From: an uncultured Kordiimonas sp.
GTDB taxonomy: Bacteria > Pseudomonadota > Alphaproteobacteria > Sphingomonadales > Kordiimonadaceae
DNA length: 64,000 bases
Direction of reading: 5' to 3'
Assembly (NCBI GenBank): GCA_947500295.1
Contig: CANMRM010000006.1
Coordinates: forward strand, 62,001-126,000
Shown here: positions 51,931 to 60,867 of the stretch, piece after piece
How positions within the stretch are numbered: the first letter of the stretch is position 1
Layout of the letters: each line of letters begins with the position of its first letter
Notes under the pieces: generated by a model
Seen by the model: the letters and a program-made list of their open reading frames with translations, nothing else
The model's database searches: none
What the model was told of the DNA's origin: nothing
Translations under genes and position numbers: made by a program

Positions 51931-52557
51931 TTAGCCCGGCGTCAAAAACTTTGTTTTTTCGGGATCCCTGAGCAGGAATTTTGCCCATTCCAGCAGGTTG
52001 TTAGCTCTTGCATATTGCCTGAATTCGTGCCGATTTCGGGCATAGGCGCGGTTGACGTCACCCATCAATAGTTCATGGTCTTCCGGTGTTAGATCACGAT
52101 ACAGCACGGTGCCGATAAAGAAGCGGACATGATAAAGGTCAGGGCTGTATTTGCCCAGAGCATAACTTGTCCGCCACGCCTGGAGCGCTTCGTCCCGTCT
52201 GTTCGGTACATAGAGTGATATCAGCGCCAGGTTTTGCCAGGTAAAGGCATCGACTGGTTTTCTCTCCAGACTGAGCCGCGAGGCCTCGATAGCCTTTTCG
52301 AATTTACCGGGTAATTCGCCGCCGACATAGTGGGCAACAGCCAAGTCGGCATAGGCTTCGGCATCGTCTGTTAAAGCAATTGCTGCTTCTCTCGACTCTA
52401 CCAACAAGTTGAAGTCTTCCTGACTGACGGATTTGCCACTTTCAAGGTCGTCGTAGATGGGCTGTCCGATGGCCATCCAGATCGCAGCAATCAGATTTGG
52501 AACGCCAACTACAAGAAGGAATGCTGAGACTGTAAGCAAAAGGGCTTTGGCCAACAT
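51931..52557 (-). CDS. membrane-anchored TPR-like protein
   Basis: The product (about 208 aa) has an N-terminal hydrophobic anchor (MLAKALLLTVSAFLLVVGVP) and a helical region (about 50-200) with TPR-like helix pairs, for example AEAYADLAVAHYVGGELPGK and FEKAIEASRLSLERKPVDAF followed by TWQNLALISLY. It probably faces the periplasm as a scaffold; no enzymatic motif is seen. Start 52557 is preferred because AAGAGTGG precedes it; ATG 52599 would add 14 polar residues before the anchor. It lies tail-to-tail with the methionine gamma-lyase gene and head-to-head with the BCCT transporter. Function is unknown. Confidence 0.75.
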   Translation of the reverse strand: MLAKALLLTVSAFLLVVGVPNLIAAIWMAIGQPIYDDLESGKSVSQEDFNLLVESREAAIALTDDAEAYADLAVAHYVGGELPGKFEKAIEASRLSLERKPVDAFTWQNLALISLYVPNRRDEALQAWRTSYALGKYSPDLYHVRFFIGTVLYRDLTPEDHELLMGDVNRAYARNRHEFRQYARANNLLEWAKFLLRDPEKTKFLTPG

Positions 52558-52714
52558 TTTCAATCCACTCTTTTCAAAGGACACTCGTCTTAAGAACATC
52601 GCCGTTATTTAAATGCTCTGCAACAGATTTTGTTCACCACTCACATGGACTTGGCATTTGGTTGACGGTGCAATAGGTTGAAACCATCTTATCATGGCCA
52701 TTGGCGGAACACTG

Positions 52715-54244
52715 ATGAATGATTTAAGGCGCACGGTCACATTTGTTCCCATGGTCCTTTTACTGGTCGGTGTCGTTGCGAGCCTGATTAACCTGGATGC
52801 GTTTCTCGCCGCTGTAACTTCAGCCAACAGCTGGATACTACGCCATTTTGCCGTGGTTTTTAACTGGGGCAGTTTCGCGTTTGTCATTACTATTTTTTGG
52901 ACCTGGTTTTCACCATTGGGCAAAATTCGTATTGGCGGAAACAAAGCAACGCCATTGCTCGGTCGCTGGAATTGGTTTGCTATCACTTTGTGTACGACAA
53001 TAGCGATTGGCATTTTATTCTGGGCAACAGCTGAACCGCTCTATCACTTTCACGAGCCACCAGCGATATCTGGCATTGCGGCTGCCAGTGATCAGGCAAG
53101 GCGATTTGCCATGTCTTCGCTGTTCATGCACTGGACCATTACACCGTACGCCATTTACACCGTGCCAAGTCTTGCCTTTGCACTCGCTTATCATAATCTT
53201 GGCAAACAATACTCGCTGTCTGCGCCTGTTTCCCTGGTGTTGGGGCGTTTTTCCGGCAAGTGGACAACCGATGTCCTTGATGCGACTGCTTTGTTTTCCC
53301 TGGTTGCGGGAATTTCGGCAAGCCTGGGTGTTGGCGTCTTGTCTATCTCCAGCGGAATAGCGTCAAATCTTGGCATACCCTCCAACAACATTCTGCTGGC
53401 TTTTGTTGCTGCCAGTATTGTCTTGGCGTTTATGGTTTCTTCGTTGTCGGGCCTAATGCGCGGGATAAGAGTGTTGTCGGATTGGAATGTCCGGTTCTTT
53501 TTTCTTCTGTGTGCGGTTCTCCTTGCCGTTGGACCAACAGCCGAAATATTTTCATACGGTGTTCAGGGGCTTGCTGACTATGCAAAAGAATTTTTGCCAA
53601 GGTCTATAGGGCAGGGGGCTCTGGGTGATACGGCATGGTCGCGGGACTGGACAACTTTTTACTGGGCCAACTGGCTCGCCTGGGCGCCAATAACAGCGCT
53701 TTTTCTTGGCCGCATCGCACGGGGTTACACAGTTCGGGAGTTTATCACATTCAATCTGATTTTGCCGTCAGCGTTCGCGGTCGTTTGGATGTCTATTTTT
53801 GGGGCCAGCGCAATCGAGCTGGATAGTTCGGGCGGCGGCCTCTATAGCGCGCTAACCGCCGAGGGTCCGGAAAGTGTAATATACAGGTTGTTTGATACGC
53901 TGCCCTTATCCAGCCTCTGGTCCGGCGCCTTTGTGCTCTTGTCCTTCGTTTGTTTTGTCACCGCAGCCGACAGCAATACTGAAGCCATTTCGGGCATATG
54001 TCAGCGGGAAGAAACGCATGTGGCAATTCTGGAGGAAGAAAAGCGCCCGATTACCTTTCGGCTTAAGGTAATGTGGGCAACCCTCATTGGCACGACGGCA
54101 TGGATTATGGTCACGTTTTCGGGCGTGGACGGCGTGCGAATGCTGTCAAATCTCGGCGGATTGCCCGCCTTGTTCATCGTTTTGCTGATGAATGTTTCCC
54201 TTGTCCTGATGGGAACCAGTCAGTTCCGCAACTTAAAAAAATGA
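52715..54244 (+). CDS. BCCT-family transporter
   Basis: The product (about 509 aa) has twelve predicted membrane helices and the BCCT signature around residues 305-335 (RDWTTFYWANWLAWAPITAL, then FLGRIARGYTVREFI), plus an early WATAEPLYHF motif. The family carries betaine, carnitine, choline or related quaternary and zwitterionic compounds with Na or H. The usual aromatic box is only partly kept (WANW-LAW instead of WAWW-I-W), so the substrate could differ. The start at 52715 has GGCGGA upstream; ATG 52694 is in frame but lacks a ribosome site. No betaine metabolism genes are nearby. Confidence 0.92.
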   Translation: MNDLRRTVTFVPMVLLLVGVVASLINLDAFLAAVTSANSWILRHFAVVFNWGSFAFVITIFWTWFSPLGKIRIGGNKATPLLGRWNWFAITLCTTIAIGILFWATAEPLYHFHEPPAISGIAAASDQARRFAMSSLFMHWTITPYAIYTVPSLAFALAYHNLGKQYSLSAPVSLVLGRFSGKWTTDVLDATALFSLVAGISASLGVGVLSISSGIASNLGIPSNNILLAFVAASIVLAFMVSSLSGLMRGIRVLSDWNVRFFFLLCAVLLAVGPTAEIFSYGVQGLADYAKEFLPRSIGQGALGDTAWSRDWTTFYWANWLAWAPITALFLGRIARGYTVREFITFNLILPSAFAVVWMSIFGASAIELDSSGGGLYSALTAEGPESVIYRLFDTLPLSSLWSGAFVLLSFVCFVTAADSNTEAISGICQREETHVAILEEEKRPITFRLKVMWATLIGTTAWIMVTFSGVDGVRMLSNLGGLPALFIVLLMNVSLVLMGTSQFRNLKK

Positions 54245-54269
54245 TCCCGGCTACATGAACCGGGATCAT
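54234..54269 (-). terminator. minus-strand terminator of the tricorn-like gene, overlapping the BCCT stop codon
   Basis: ATGATCCCGG (54241-54250) and CCGGGATCAT (54260-54269) form a 10-bp perfect stem. On the minus strand it is followed by seven T, making a classic terminator for the gene ending at 54273. The stem contains the plus-strand stop codon of the BCCT gene, so the last bases of that gene also serve as terminator. Confidence 0.9.
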
Positions 54270-54272
54270 AAC

Positions 54273-57200
54273 CTAATCTCGTATGTCGCGCCCGTAGGAG
54301 CCCACTGGCGGCAGGCGTTGACCTTCAAATGGCGGTATCGGTTCGCTCCGGATTTTTTCCAGCAAATAGTCTATTGCTGTTTGCAGCTGCCGGTCTTCAC
54401 CTTGATATTCTGCGAAAGGCGGGTTTTCTACCTCTAAGGTTGGAAGAACACCGCGCCCCTCAATGAGCCACCTGCCGTCAAGGCCAAATTGCGCTGACTC
54501 GGCGATACGGGCAATACCGCCATCGGATTGGCGATTTCTGTCCGATAGCCAGATGCCTGCTCCTGCGGTGCGCGTACCAATAAGGGGTGCCAGGTCCAGG
54601 GCTTTCATGCCGGCAGCAAAAGTTTCTCCATCTGAATAAGTCGACTGGTTCATCAGCACTGCGACATGTCCCCGGAATGTTTGCTGCATGTTGCCATAGG
54701 GCAGGGTGCGGCCATTGAAATGCCAGAACGCCCAGACCTTGCGCAGAAAAGTCTGGATGAGCCAGCTGTCGATGTTGCCGCCACGGTTGCCGCGAACATC
54801 GATAATAATGCCGTCTTTGTCCCAATGTTCGTAGAAGTCGCGGGCGAAGGCAGCAATGTCGTTGCCACCCATCGCACGGATATGGAGATATCCGATGCTG
54901 TCTCCGTGCGCTGTGCGCACTTTTTGGGCGTTGGTTTCTACCCAGTCCCTGTAGCGCAGAAGTGTATTTGCACGCATGCTGGTGGGCGTGACGACGGTCT
55001 GATGCGGCGCCGAGTTGCCCCTTTGCAGCGAGAGCAGTACCTGTTCACCGGCACGCTCTTTGAGGGCGCGTTGAAGTGCCGAGTGGCTGCCAATCTCCTG
55101 ACCGTTCACAGCAAGCAGTATATCTCCAACCGCTGCATCTACCCCCGGCCGCTGCAGCGGACCCCTCGCTGATGGCAGGCCAGGTTCCGTTTGATAGATG
55201 TGTTTGATGCGCATGCCGTTTCGCGCTCTTTCGAAAACAGCACCAAGCGCTGAGTCCGTACCGGCTTGCTGGTCTTGAGGTAGGTCACCTCCGCCGATCT
55301 GAGAATGGAGGATGCCAAGCTCACTGGTCATCTGCCCGATCAGGTCATGCAATTCCGTGCGGTGGCCAACGCGGGCGACCAGTGGTTCGTACTTTGCGCG
55401 GACGACGCTCCAATCAAGACCTCGCATGCCCGGGTCAAAAGAAAAGTCTCGGTGCATGCGCCAGGCGTCCGCAAAGATTTGTTGCCACTCTGTCGAGGGG
55501 TTCACGGCGAACTTCCAGTTTTTTGTCCGTACTTGAATGTCCCCCAGTTTTTGCGGGGCTTTTGCCCCGGCTTTCGCGATATAGAGTTGACCTGAAGTGC
55601 GAGGGCCTTTTGAGAAAAACAACTGTTGGCCATCAAGGGAGAGCTCGTAGGCGTTTACCCCGCCTGAAAAGGTTTCAAGCTTTGGTTCTTTATTCTCAAT
55701 TTTCAGGCTTTTTATAGTGCCTGAGCCGTTTGCCCCTCGTTCAAAAACATACAGGAAACTCTTGTTGGCAGAGACGAATCTGTAGTTCCCGGCCGGTACT
55801 GGTACTTCAAAAAGGCGGTTGGCAAGGCCATCCCAATCCACCGAAGAGGCTGAAGCCTCTTCAGCTGCATCTTCTGTGGCATCAGTTTCAGCTTCAGTGC
55901 TGCTGTCTTCATCGGCTTTTGCCGCGATCACCAATTCATCATCAGGTTGGAACGGGAAACGCTGTCCTTCTATCAGCGCGAGAGCGTAGATTTGGCCCCG
56001 TTTGTCAAATTGAGGACCCATGTTGCGGTCACCCCAGGGCGAGCCGGGGGTCGCCCGGAAATTTCTGTTTGAGACGAAATAAAGCCAGTTGCCATCTTCT
56101 GAAAAGGCCGGATCAAAACTTTCGTATTTGCTGCTCGTAACCTGTTGCAGCTGACCCGAGCTCACTTCATACAAATAAACGTTGTTGGAACCACCATTAT
56201 CACCATGATGATAAGCGATCAGCTTGCCATCTTTCGAGAATGAAATACCGCCGAATACATCGTTGCCCAGTGCATCTGTGGCCTCTTCTATCAAGGTGTT
56301 TTTGCCGGTTTCAACATTCAGGAGCCAAAGGCGTTCTTTTCCGTCGGCATGCACGATGGACTTGCCGTCAGGTGACACCTCGAATTGCCAGCGGCGCGCG
56401 TCGGCGTCTTGAGTGAGTTGTTGGGCTTCTCCGACACCGTTGAGTGGAAAACGCCAAATTTCGCCGTACTCGCCATCGTCCACAATAGCGTACACGGATT
56501 TTCCGTCCTTGCTGATTGTCGCGCTGCGTGCTCGTGCCGTTTCCGGGATAGGAAGATCTACAAGCCTCAATGGGCCCGTGCTCGCCACGGCGACTTTCCC
56601 CCGTGCGGTGAGCGCAATTTGGTCATCGCCGCCGCCAAGGCGGGCAGAGGTGAGATAATCCAGGGGTTTTTCAACCCACTTTTCGCGGCTGGCATCTGCG
56701 TCGGTCGTTATGTTGAGGCGGATTTCGCTGTCTGATCCTGAGCGAACGTCCAACATGCGGATGTTAGCACCAAGCCTGTAAACAATTCGTCCACCGTCCA
56801 GCAAGGCTTCGCGCACATCCCATTCGCTGTGGTTGGTATGCTGGCGTGGATCCTCACCGCGCTCATTCATCGACCAGATATTGTCGCTGCCGCCTTTGTC
56901 TGTAATGAAATAAAGCCGGTCATCCCACCACATGGGCTGGAGGATGGGCGCGTCAAAATCTGCGGCCAGCCGAACTGCCTCCTGCTCCCGGTCAGTTTCG
57001 AAGTGCCATAACTGAGCCATGCCGCCGCCACGGTAGAGTTTGGCGTTGTCGTTATTCATCTCCATGCCAAAACGCACAAAAAACAAATCATCTTCGTCTT
57101 TAAATACTCCGTTTGTAGCGCCTGTAAGGGGAAGCTCCTCCATGTCGAGCGAGTCTGGGTCGACCAGTCTGAGAACACGCGGAGTAGGGCCGCTACGGTC

Positions 57201-57566
57201 CATGCTGCTGAACAATACACGCCCGTCCGGGGACCAGCCGCGCACCTGAAGCCTACCGCCTTCAAAACTGATTTGCCTGGGTACTCCGCCTTCAACCGGC
57301 ATAACGTAGGCTTCTTCCGCCCCGTCATAATGGGCGGTGAAGGCGATCCATCGACCGTCAGGTGATAGTTTGGGCTCAAATTCCACCTCGGGATGCGTTG
57401 TAAGCCGATATGCCTTGCCTCCCGCTGTCGTTGTTCGCCACAGGTCGCCTTCTGCAGAAAACACCAATGTGTCACCACGTAATGTTGGTGTGCGATAATA
57501 ACCTTCGCTGGCGCTCAAAGCTGACGAAGCCAATGCAGTAGCAATGAATGCGGATACGAGACGCAT
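54273..57566 (-). CDS. exported tricorn-type protease (S41 family)
   Basis: The 1097-aa protein has a signal peptide (MRLVSAFIATALASSALSAS) and two beta-propellers (about 25-310 and 330-680, with repeated SPDGRWIAFT/SKDGKLIAYH blades). A helical core follows, then a PDZ domain (about 770-860, GDILLAVNGQEIG) and the S41 catalytic domain (about 880-1080). The nucleophile Ser is in NQSTYSDGETF, with GIIIDVRGNRGGN before it. Tricorn degrades peptides to short products; archaeal Tricorn is cytosolic, while proteobacterial forms like this one are exported, probably for periplasmic peptide turnover. An acidic linker (about 560-590) separates the propellers from the rest. Its terminator lies inside the neighbouring gene's end. 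Confidence 0.94.
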   Translation of the reverse strand: MRLVSAFIATALASSALSASEGYYRTPTLRGDTLVFSAEGDLWRTTTAGGKAYRLTTHPEVEFEPKLSPDGRWIAFTAHYDGAEEAYVMPVEGGVPRQISFEGGRLQVRGWSPDGRVLFSSMDRSGPTPRVLRLVDPDSLDMEELPLTGATNGVFKDEDDLFFVRFGMEMNNDNAKLYRGGGMAQLWHFETDREQEAVRLAADFDAPILQPMWWDDRLYFITDKGGSDNIWSMNERGEDPRQHTNHSEWDVREALLDGGRIVYRLGANIRMLDVRSGSDSEIRLNITTDADASREKWVEKPLDYLTSARLGGGDDQIALTARGKVAVASTGPLRLVDLPIPETARARSATISKDGKSVYAIVDDGEYGEIWRFPLNGVGEAQQLTQDADARRWQFEVSPDGKSIVHADGKERLWLLNVETGKNTLIEEATDALGNDVFGGISFSKDGKLIAYHHGDNGGSNNVYLYEVSSGQLQQVTSSKYESFDPAFSEDGNWLYFVSNRNFRATPGSPWGDRNMGPQFDKRGQIYALALIEGQRFPFQPDDELVIAAKADEDSSTEAETDATEDAAEEASASSVDWDGLANRLFEVPVPAGNYRFVSANKSFLYVFERGANGSGTIKSLKIENKEPKLETFSGGVNAYELSLDGQQLFFSKGPRTSGQLYIAKAGAKAPQKLGDIQVRTKNWKFAVNPSTEWQQIFADAWRMHRDFSFDPGMRGLDWSVVRAKYEPLVARVGHRTELHDLIGQMTSELGILHSQIGGGDLPQDQQAGTDSALGAVFERARNGMRIKHIYQTEPGLPSARGPLQRPGVDAAVGDILLAVNGQEIGSHSALQRALKERAGEQVLLSLQRGNSAPHQTVVTPTSMRANTLLRYRDWVETNAQKVRTAHGDSIGYLHIRAMGGNDIAAFARDFYEHWDKDGIIIDVRGNRGGNIDSWLIQTFLRKVWAFWHFNGRTLPYGNMQQTFRGHVAVLMNQSTYSDGETFAAGMKALDLAPLIGTRTAGAGIWLSDRNRQSDGGIARIAESAQFGLDGRWLIEGRGVLPTLEVENPPFAEYQGEDRQLQTAIDYLLEKIRSEPIPPFEGQRLPPVGSYGRDIRD

Positions 57567-57723
57567 GAAATCCCCCTGATGTAATCTTTGCCCCTGAAAT
57601 CGGCAAAAACGTAGCAGGGGGTAGAGCCTTTCGGAAGGGTTTTGATCTAATCTTTGGTTGTGCCCGGCCGGTCAGGGGGCTCCAAGTCTTTGAAAAATAT
57701 GAAACTTATAATTTTCCATCATC

Positions 57724-57740
57724 TAGTATGCGCTTTCTAA
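57724..57740 (+). repeat. 17-bp leader element, copy 1 (TAGTATGCGCTTTCTAA)
   Basis: It is identical to 58113-58129. Each copy lies 104-114 bp before the start codon of a phasin-like gene, and weaker similarity continues after it (TTCTTC/ATCTTC, AAGTTAA). It may be part of the promoter or a regulator site duplicated with the gene. Confidence 0.6.
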
Positions 57741-57854
57741 AGTTCTTCTCTACATTCCATCTCAAGGTTAACGAACCGGCTGGCCACAAGGTCCACACCA
57801 GACATACCCAGCGGTTCATATTTAAAATGATGAGATGCTTGAAAGGAACGTATC

Positions 57855-58085
57855 ATGGCTATTTTGGAAGACATTCAAAACTCACAGGTTGTTCGCTCTT
57901 ACCGTCAGGGTTACCTCGCTTGGCTCGGTGCTCACAAAGCTGCATTTGAGCTTGCTCAGGATAACATGAACAAACTGATCAACGGCCGCGACGAGCTGCT
58001 CGAAGATCTGGTTCAAAAAGGCGAAGCTGTTGAGGCAAATGCCCGTGACCGCGTAAACGGTTTCTTCGGTCGCACTGCCGAGTAA
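57855..58085 (+). CDS. short phasin-like PHA granule protein
   Basis: The 76-aa protein is almost entirely helical. Its segment VVRSYRQGYLAWLGAHKAAF is followed by a second helix and DLVQKGEAVEA. The W-LG-A-x-x-A core followed by DLV-x-KGE is the pattern of PhaI/PhaF-type granule proteins, which coat PHA inclusions. About 50 N-terminal residues are nearly identical to the next gene, which adds a long basic tail; this one stops at GFFGRTAE, so the pair looks like PhaI (short) and PhaF (long). AAGGAA precedes the ATG. A 17-bp leader element is shared by both genes. Confidence 0.8.
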   Translation: MAILEDIQNSQVVRSYRQGYLAWLGAHKAAFELAQDNMNKLINGRDELLEDLVQKGEAVEANARDRVNGFFGRTAE

Positions 58086-58112
58086 TGACACTACGGGGCT
58101 AAATTGGGCGAT

Positions 58113-58129
58113 TAGTATGCGCTTTCTAA
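58113..58129 (+). repeat. 17-bp leader element, copy 2 (TAGTATGCGCTTTCTAA)
   Basis: Second copy of the element at 57724-57740, starting 27 bp after the first phasin stop. Its presence suggests the second phasin gene has its own promoter or regulatory site. Confidence 0.6.
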
Positions 58130-58233
58130 TTTATCCCCGTATCTTCTCCCCAAGTTAATCGAGCGAAGCATTATCGCAAGGAATGTTGAGCTCTGAACCA
58201 ACAGAATACGATTAGATTGATAAGGAATTGATC

Positions 58234-58818
58234 ATGGCACTTATGGAAAACATTCAGAATTCGAAAGTTGTTCGTGCTTACCGCCAAGGTTACCTCGCTT
58301 GGCTCGGTGCTCACAAGTCTGCATTTGATTTTGCTCAAGAAGGCGTGAACAAGCTGATGAACGGCCGCGACGAGCTCGTTGAAGAGCTGGTTCAAAAAGG
58401 CGAAGAAGTTGAAGGCCTCGCGCAAGGCAACATGGAAAAAGTTCGTGGCTATGTTGAGCCTCGTTTTTCCGATGTTACTGCACGCTTCAATGAAGTTAGC
58501 GAGAAAGTAACAGAAGCAGGAAACAAAGTTTTCAACCGCGAGCCAGCAAATGACCGTGTTGAAGAATTGTCTGCTGAAGTTGCCAAGCTGACGAAAACAG
58601 TTACCGCACTGAGCCGCAAGGTGAATACAGCAGCAAAGCCAGCAGCAGCCAAGAAGCCTGTCGCTAAAAAAGCAGCTGCACCGAAAGCTACCAAGAAGCC
58701 TGTAGCCAAGAAAGCTGCTCCGGCGCCTAAGAAGGCTGCTGCTCCAAAAACTGCTGCACCGAAAGCTGCACCAGCTGCCAAAGCAGAAGTGAAAGCTGAT
58801 ACAAAATCAGCTGCATAA
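58234..58818 (+). CDS. phaF: phasin with histone-H1-like basic tail (PhaF-like)
   Basis: Of the 194 aa, residues 1-65 match the preceding phasin (IQNSKVVRAYRQGYLAWLGA, ELVQKGEEVEG). Residues 65-130 are a coiled coil, and from about 135 the chain is a Lys/Ala/Pro-rich tail with AAKKPVAKKAA-type repeats. This build, phasin head plus AAKP tail, is that of Pseudomonas PhaF, which binds PHA granules with its head and DNA with its tail to share granules between daughter cells. The ATG at 58234 has TAAGGA upstream; a TTG at 58228 is in frame but less likely. It is followed by hairpins and then phaC. Confidence 0.85.
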   Translation: MALMENIQNSKVVRAYRQGYLAWLGAHKSAFDFAQEGVNKLMNGRDELVEELVQKGEEVEGLAQGNMEKVRGYVEPRFSDVTARFNEVSEKVTEAGNKVFNREPANDRVEELSAEVAKLTKTVTALSRKVNTAAKPAAAKKPVAKKAAAPKATKKPVAKKAAPAPKKAAAPKTAAPKAAPAAKAEVKADTKSAA

Positions 58819-58824
58819 CAAATA

Positions 58825-58844
58825 ATTAGTCCTTCGGGTCTAAT
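58825..58844 (+). terminator. small UUCG-capped hairpin after phaF-like gene
   Basis: ATTAGTCC-TTCG-GGTCTAAT folds into an 8-pair stem with one mismatch and a stable TTCG tetraloop, 7 bp after the stop codon. Confidence 0.5.
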
Positions 58845-58845
58845 G

Positions 58846-58905
58846 GGCTGACAGGCCTGGTCCCTTCCCCCTCCCCCTGAGTGGGCCTGTCAGCCAGAAT
58901 TTTTC
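58846..58905 (+). terminator. 12-bp hairpin with 26-base pyrimidine-rich loop
   Basis: GGCTGACAGGCC (58846-58857) pairs perfectly with GGCCTGTCAGCC (58884-58895) and is followed by AGAATTTTT. The loop contains CCCTTCCCCCTCCCCC, an unusual C-tract. It probably terminates or attenuates transcription between the phasin genes and phaC. Confidence 0.7.
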
Positions 58906-59065
58906 AGTTTTGAGTAGAGGCAATTTTCCGCCTCAGGAACCAAGCGGCTTCGGTCGCTTTGTTTTTTTCTAGCGCTTGGCTTTGTTCTTCGACACAATGT
59001 CGTCAAGTTTCTTGAGAGGTCATTGGGGCATCGGCCCGTCAGGCTTCGAAAAAAGGGGATTTTCT

Positions 59066-60748
59066 ATGGCACGGTCAAAAAAATCAGTTGGTGAACGCGC
59101 TGCGGAAGCAACAACAGCCTTCAGTCCCATCGTAGGTGTGCATCGCTCAGAACTTGTTAAGTCACTGGGAGTGGTTATCAAGCAAGCAGCGACCAACCCG
59201 GTCAACTTTGGCCAGCATTTCCTCAATTACGGCAAGGATATGGTGGACATCCTCAAAGGGGACAGCGAGTACACTCCTCATGCCAAAGATCGCCGTTTTC
59301 AGGACAGAGCCTGGGCCTTCAATCCGCTGTATCGCCGGGGCATGCAATCCTGGATGGCCATGAAGGAAAATCTCAACAACTGGCTAAGCGAAGCCGAGAT
59401 TGACGAGATGGATCGTGCGAGGGCGCACTTTATCCTCGACGTGGTTACCGATGCGCTCGCACCCACCAACACTCTTATTGGTAACCCTGCTGCAATGAAA
59501 CGCCTTTATGAGACTGGTGGCATGTCGATCGTGGCTGGTCTCAAGAACGCCTATAATGACATGATCAATGGAATTGGTTTGCCCTCACAGGTGGATGCAA
59601 GACCATTTAAAGTGGGCGAAAACCTGGCCACAACCCCGGGCGCAGTTGTTTTCCGGAGCGAAGTTCTGGAGGTAATCCAGTATACGCCAAGCACGGATCA
59701 GGTGCATGAAATCCCCCTGATGGTGATCCCTCCGCAAATTAACAAATTTTACGCGTCTGACCTCACGCCGGACAAAAGCCTGTTTCGCTTCCTTCTCAGC
59801 CAGGGTATTCAGCTTTTTGCGATCAGTTGGCGCAACCCAGGTGTAGAACAGGCGGATTGGCACCTGGAAACATACATTGATGCTGTGGTTGAGGCGATGG
59901 ACGCGGCTATGAAAATCACCCGGTCCAAAAAAATAAATGTATCTGGTGCCTGCTCGGGCGGGATCACGGTAGCAACACTGTTAAGCCATTTGGCGTCATC
60001 CGGTGATGACCGGGTCAACTCGTCCACATTCCAGGTATGTGTTCTGGATCCGAGGCAGGAAGACAGCGAAGTTGGCGCCCTGGTTTCTGAAGAAACGCTG
60101 GAACTGGCTCGTGCCAGGTCTGCTCAAAAAGGCATTTTGTCGGGTGATGACTTGTCCAGGACGTTTGCCTGGATGAGGCCCAATGACCTTATCTGGAATT
60201 ATGTTGTGAACAATTATCTGCTTGGTGATGACCCGCCAGCATTTGATATTCTGTTCTGGAACAATGATACAACCAACCTGCCGGCGGGTCTGCATTCCGA
60301 TTTCCTCGATAGCTACATGACCGCACCGTTTGCAAACCCGGGCACTGTGGATTTCAAAGGCCATAAACTGGATCTGGCAAACGTGGAGCACGACAGCTTT
60401 ATCGTTGCTGGTGTCACCGACCATATTACGCCCTGGCGTGCCTGTTTCCGAACCACGAAACTGCTTGGGGGCAACAATGAGTTTTTTGTGTCAAACAGTG
60501 GCCATATTCAGTCTTTGTTGAACCCGCCCGGTAACCCGAAAGCCAAGTATTTCCATAATCCCGGCGGCATGGATGGCAGCGCTGACGAATGGATGACGGG
60601 CGCCGAATTGAAGGATGGTTCCTGGTGGACTCCTTGGTCTGGCTGGTTGAAGGAACGGTCCGGCAAAGAAAAAGCGGCACCCAACAGGCTTGGTAATACC
60701 AAATACAAGCCATTGGCCGATGCGCCGGGCACCTATGTATTTGGATAA
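59066..60748 (+). CDS. phaC: class II-type poly(3-hydroxyalkanoate) synthase
   Basis: The 560-aa enzyme has the length and sequence character of Pseudomonas PhaC1/PhaC2. Shared stretches include QVDARPFKVGENL, IPPQINKFYASDLTPDKSL, FAWMRPNDLIWNYVVNNYLL and SNSGHIQSLLNPPGNPKA. The catalytic triad is Cys296 in VSGACSGG, Asp452 in TDHITPW and His480; the Cys number equals that of P. putida PhaC1. It polymerises medium-chain 3-hydroxyacyl-CoA at the granule surface, in contrast to the class I enzyme usual in alphaproteobacteria. ATG 59066 is chosen (GGGGAT upstream); an in-frame start at 58976 would add 30 unrelated residues. Neighbouring phasins, phaZ and phaD support it. Confidence 0.95.
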   Translation: MARSKKSVGERAAEATTAFSPIVGVHRSELVKSLGVVIKQAATNPVNFGQHFLNYGKDMVDILKGDSEYTPHAKDRRFQDRAWAFNPLYRRGMQSWMAMKENLNNWLSEAEIDEMDRARAHFILDVVTDALAPTNTLIGNPAAMKRLYETGGMSIVAGLKNAYNDMINGIGLPSQVDARPFKVGENLATTPGAVVFRSEVLEVIQYTPSTDQVHEIPLMVIPPQINKFYASDLTPDKSLFRFLLSQGIQLFAISWRNPGVEQADWHLETYIDAVVEAMDAAMKITRSKKINVSGACSGGITVATLLSHLASSGDDRVNSSTFQVCVLDPRQEDSEVGALVSEETLELARARSAQKGILSGDDLSRTFAWMRPNDLIWNYVVNNYLLGDDPPAFDILFWNNDTTNLPAGLHSDFLDSYMTAPFANPGTVDFKGHKLDLANVEHDSFIVAGVTDHITPWRACFRTTKLLGGNNEFFVSNSGHIQSLLNPPGNPKAKYFHNPGGMDGSADEWMTGAELKDGSWWTPWSGWLKERSGKEKAAPNRLGNTKYKPLADAPGTYVFG

Positions 60749-60867
60749 CGCGGGTATCCGCCTTATCTATTAAGCACGGGGATGATGGTAAGCTGGTGTA
60801 ATGGGAGTACACCGGGCTTGCGCACGCTAAGAGTTTTGGGGTGCGGCCACAGCAGGAGAGAGTGTTT

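Noticed and set aside
58449-58781. Minus-strand ORF rich in Ala/Gly/Phe opposite the PhaF-like tail
   Set aside because: It is the mirror of the Lys/Ala/Pro repeat codons on the plus strand and has no independent support.
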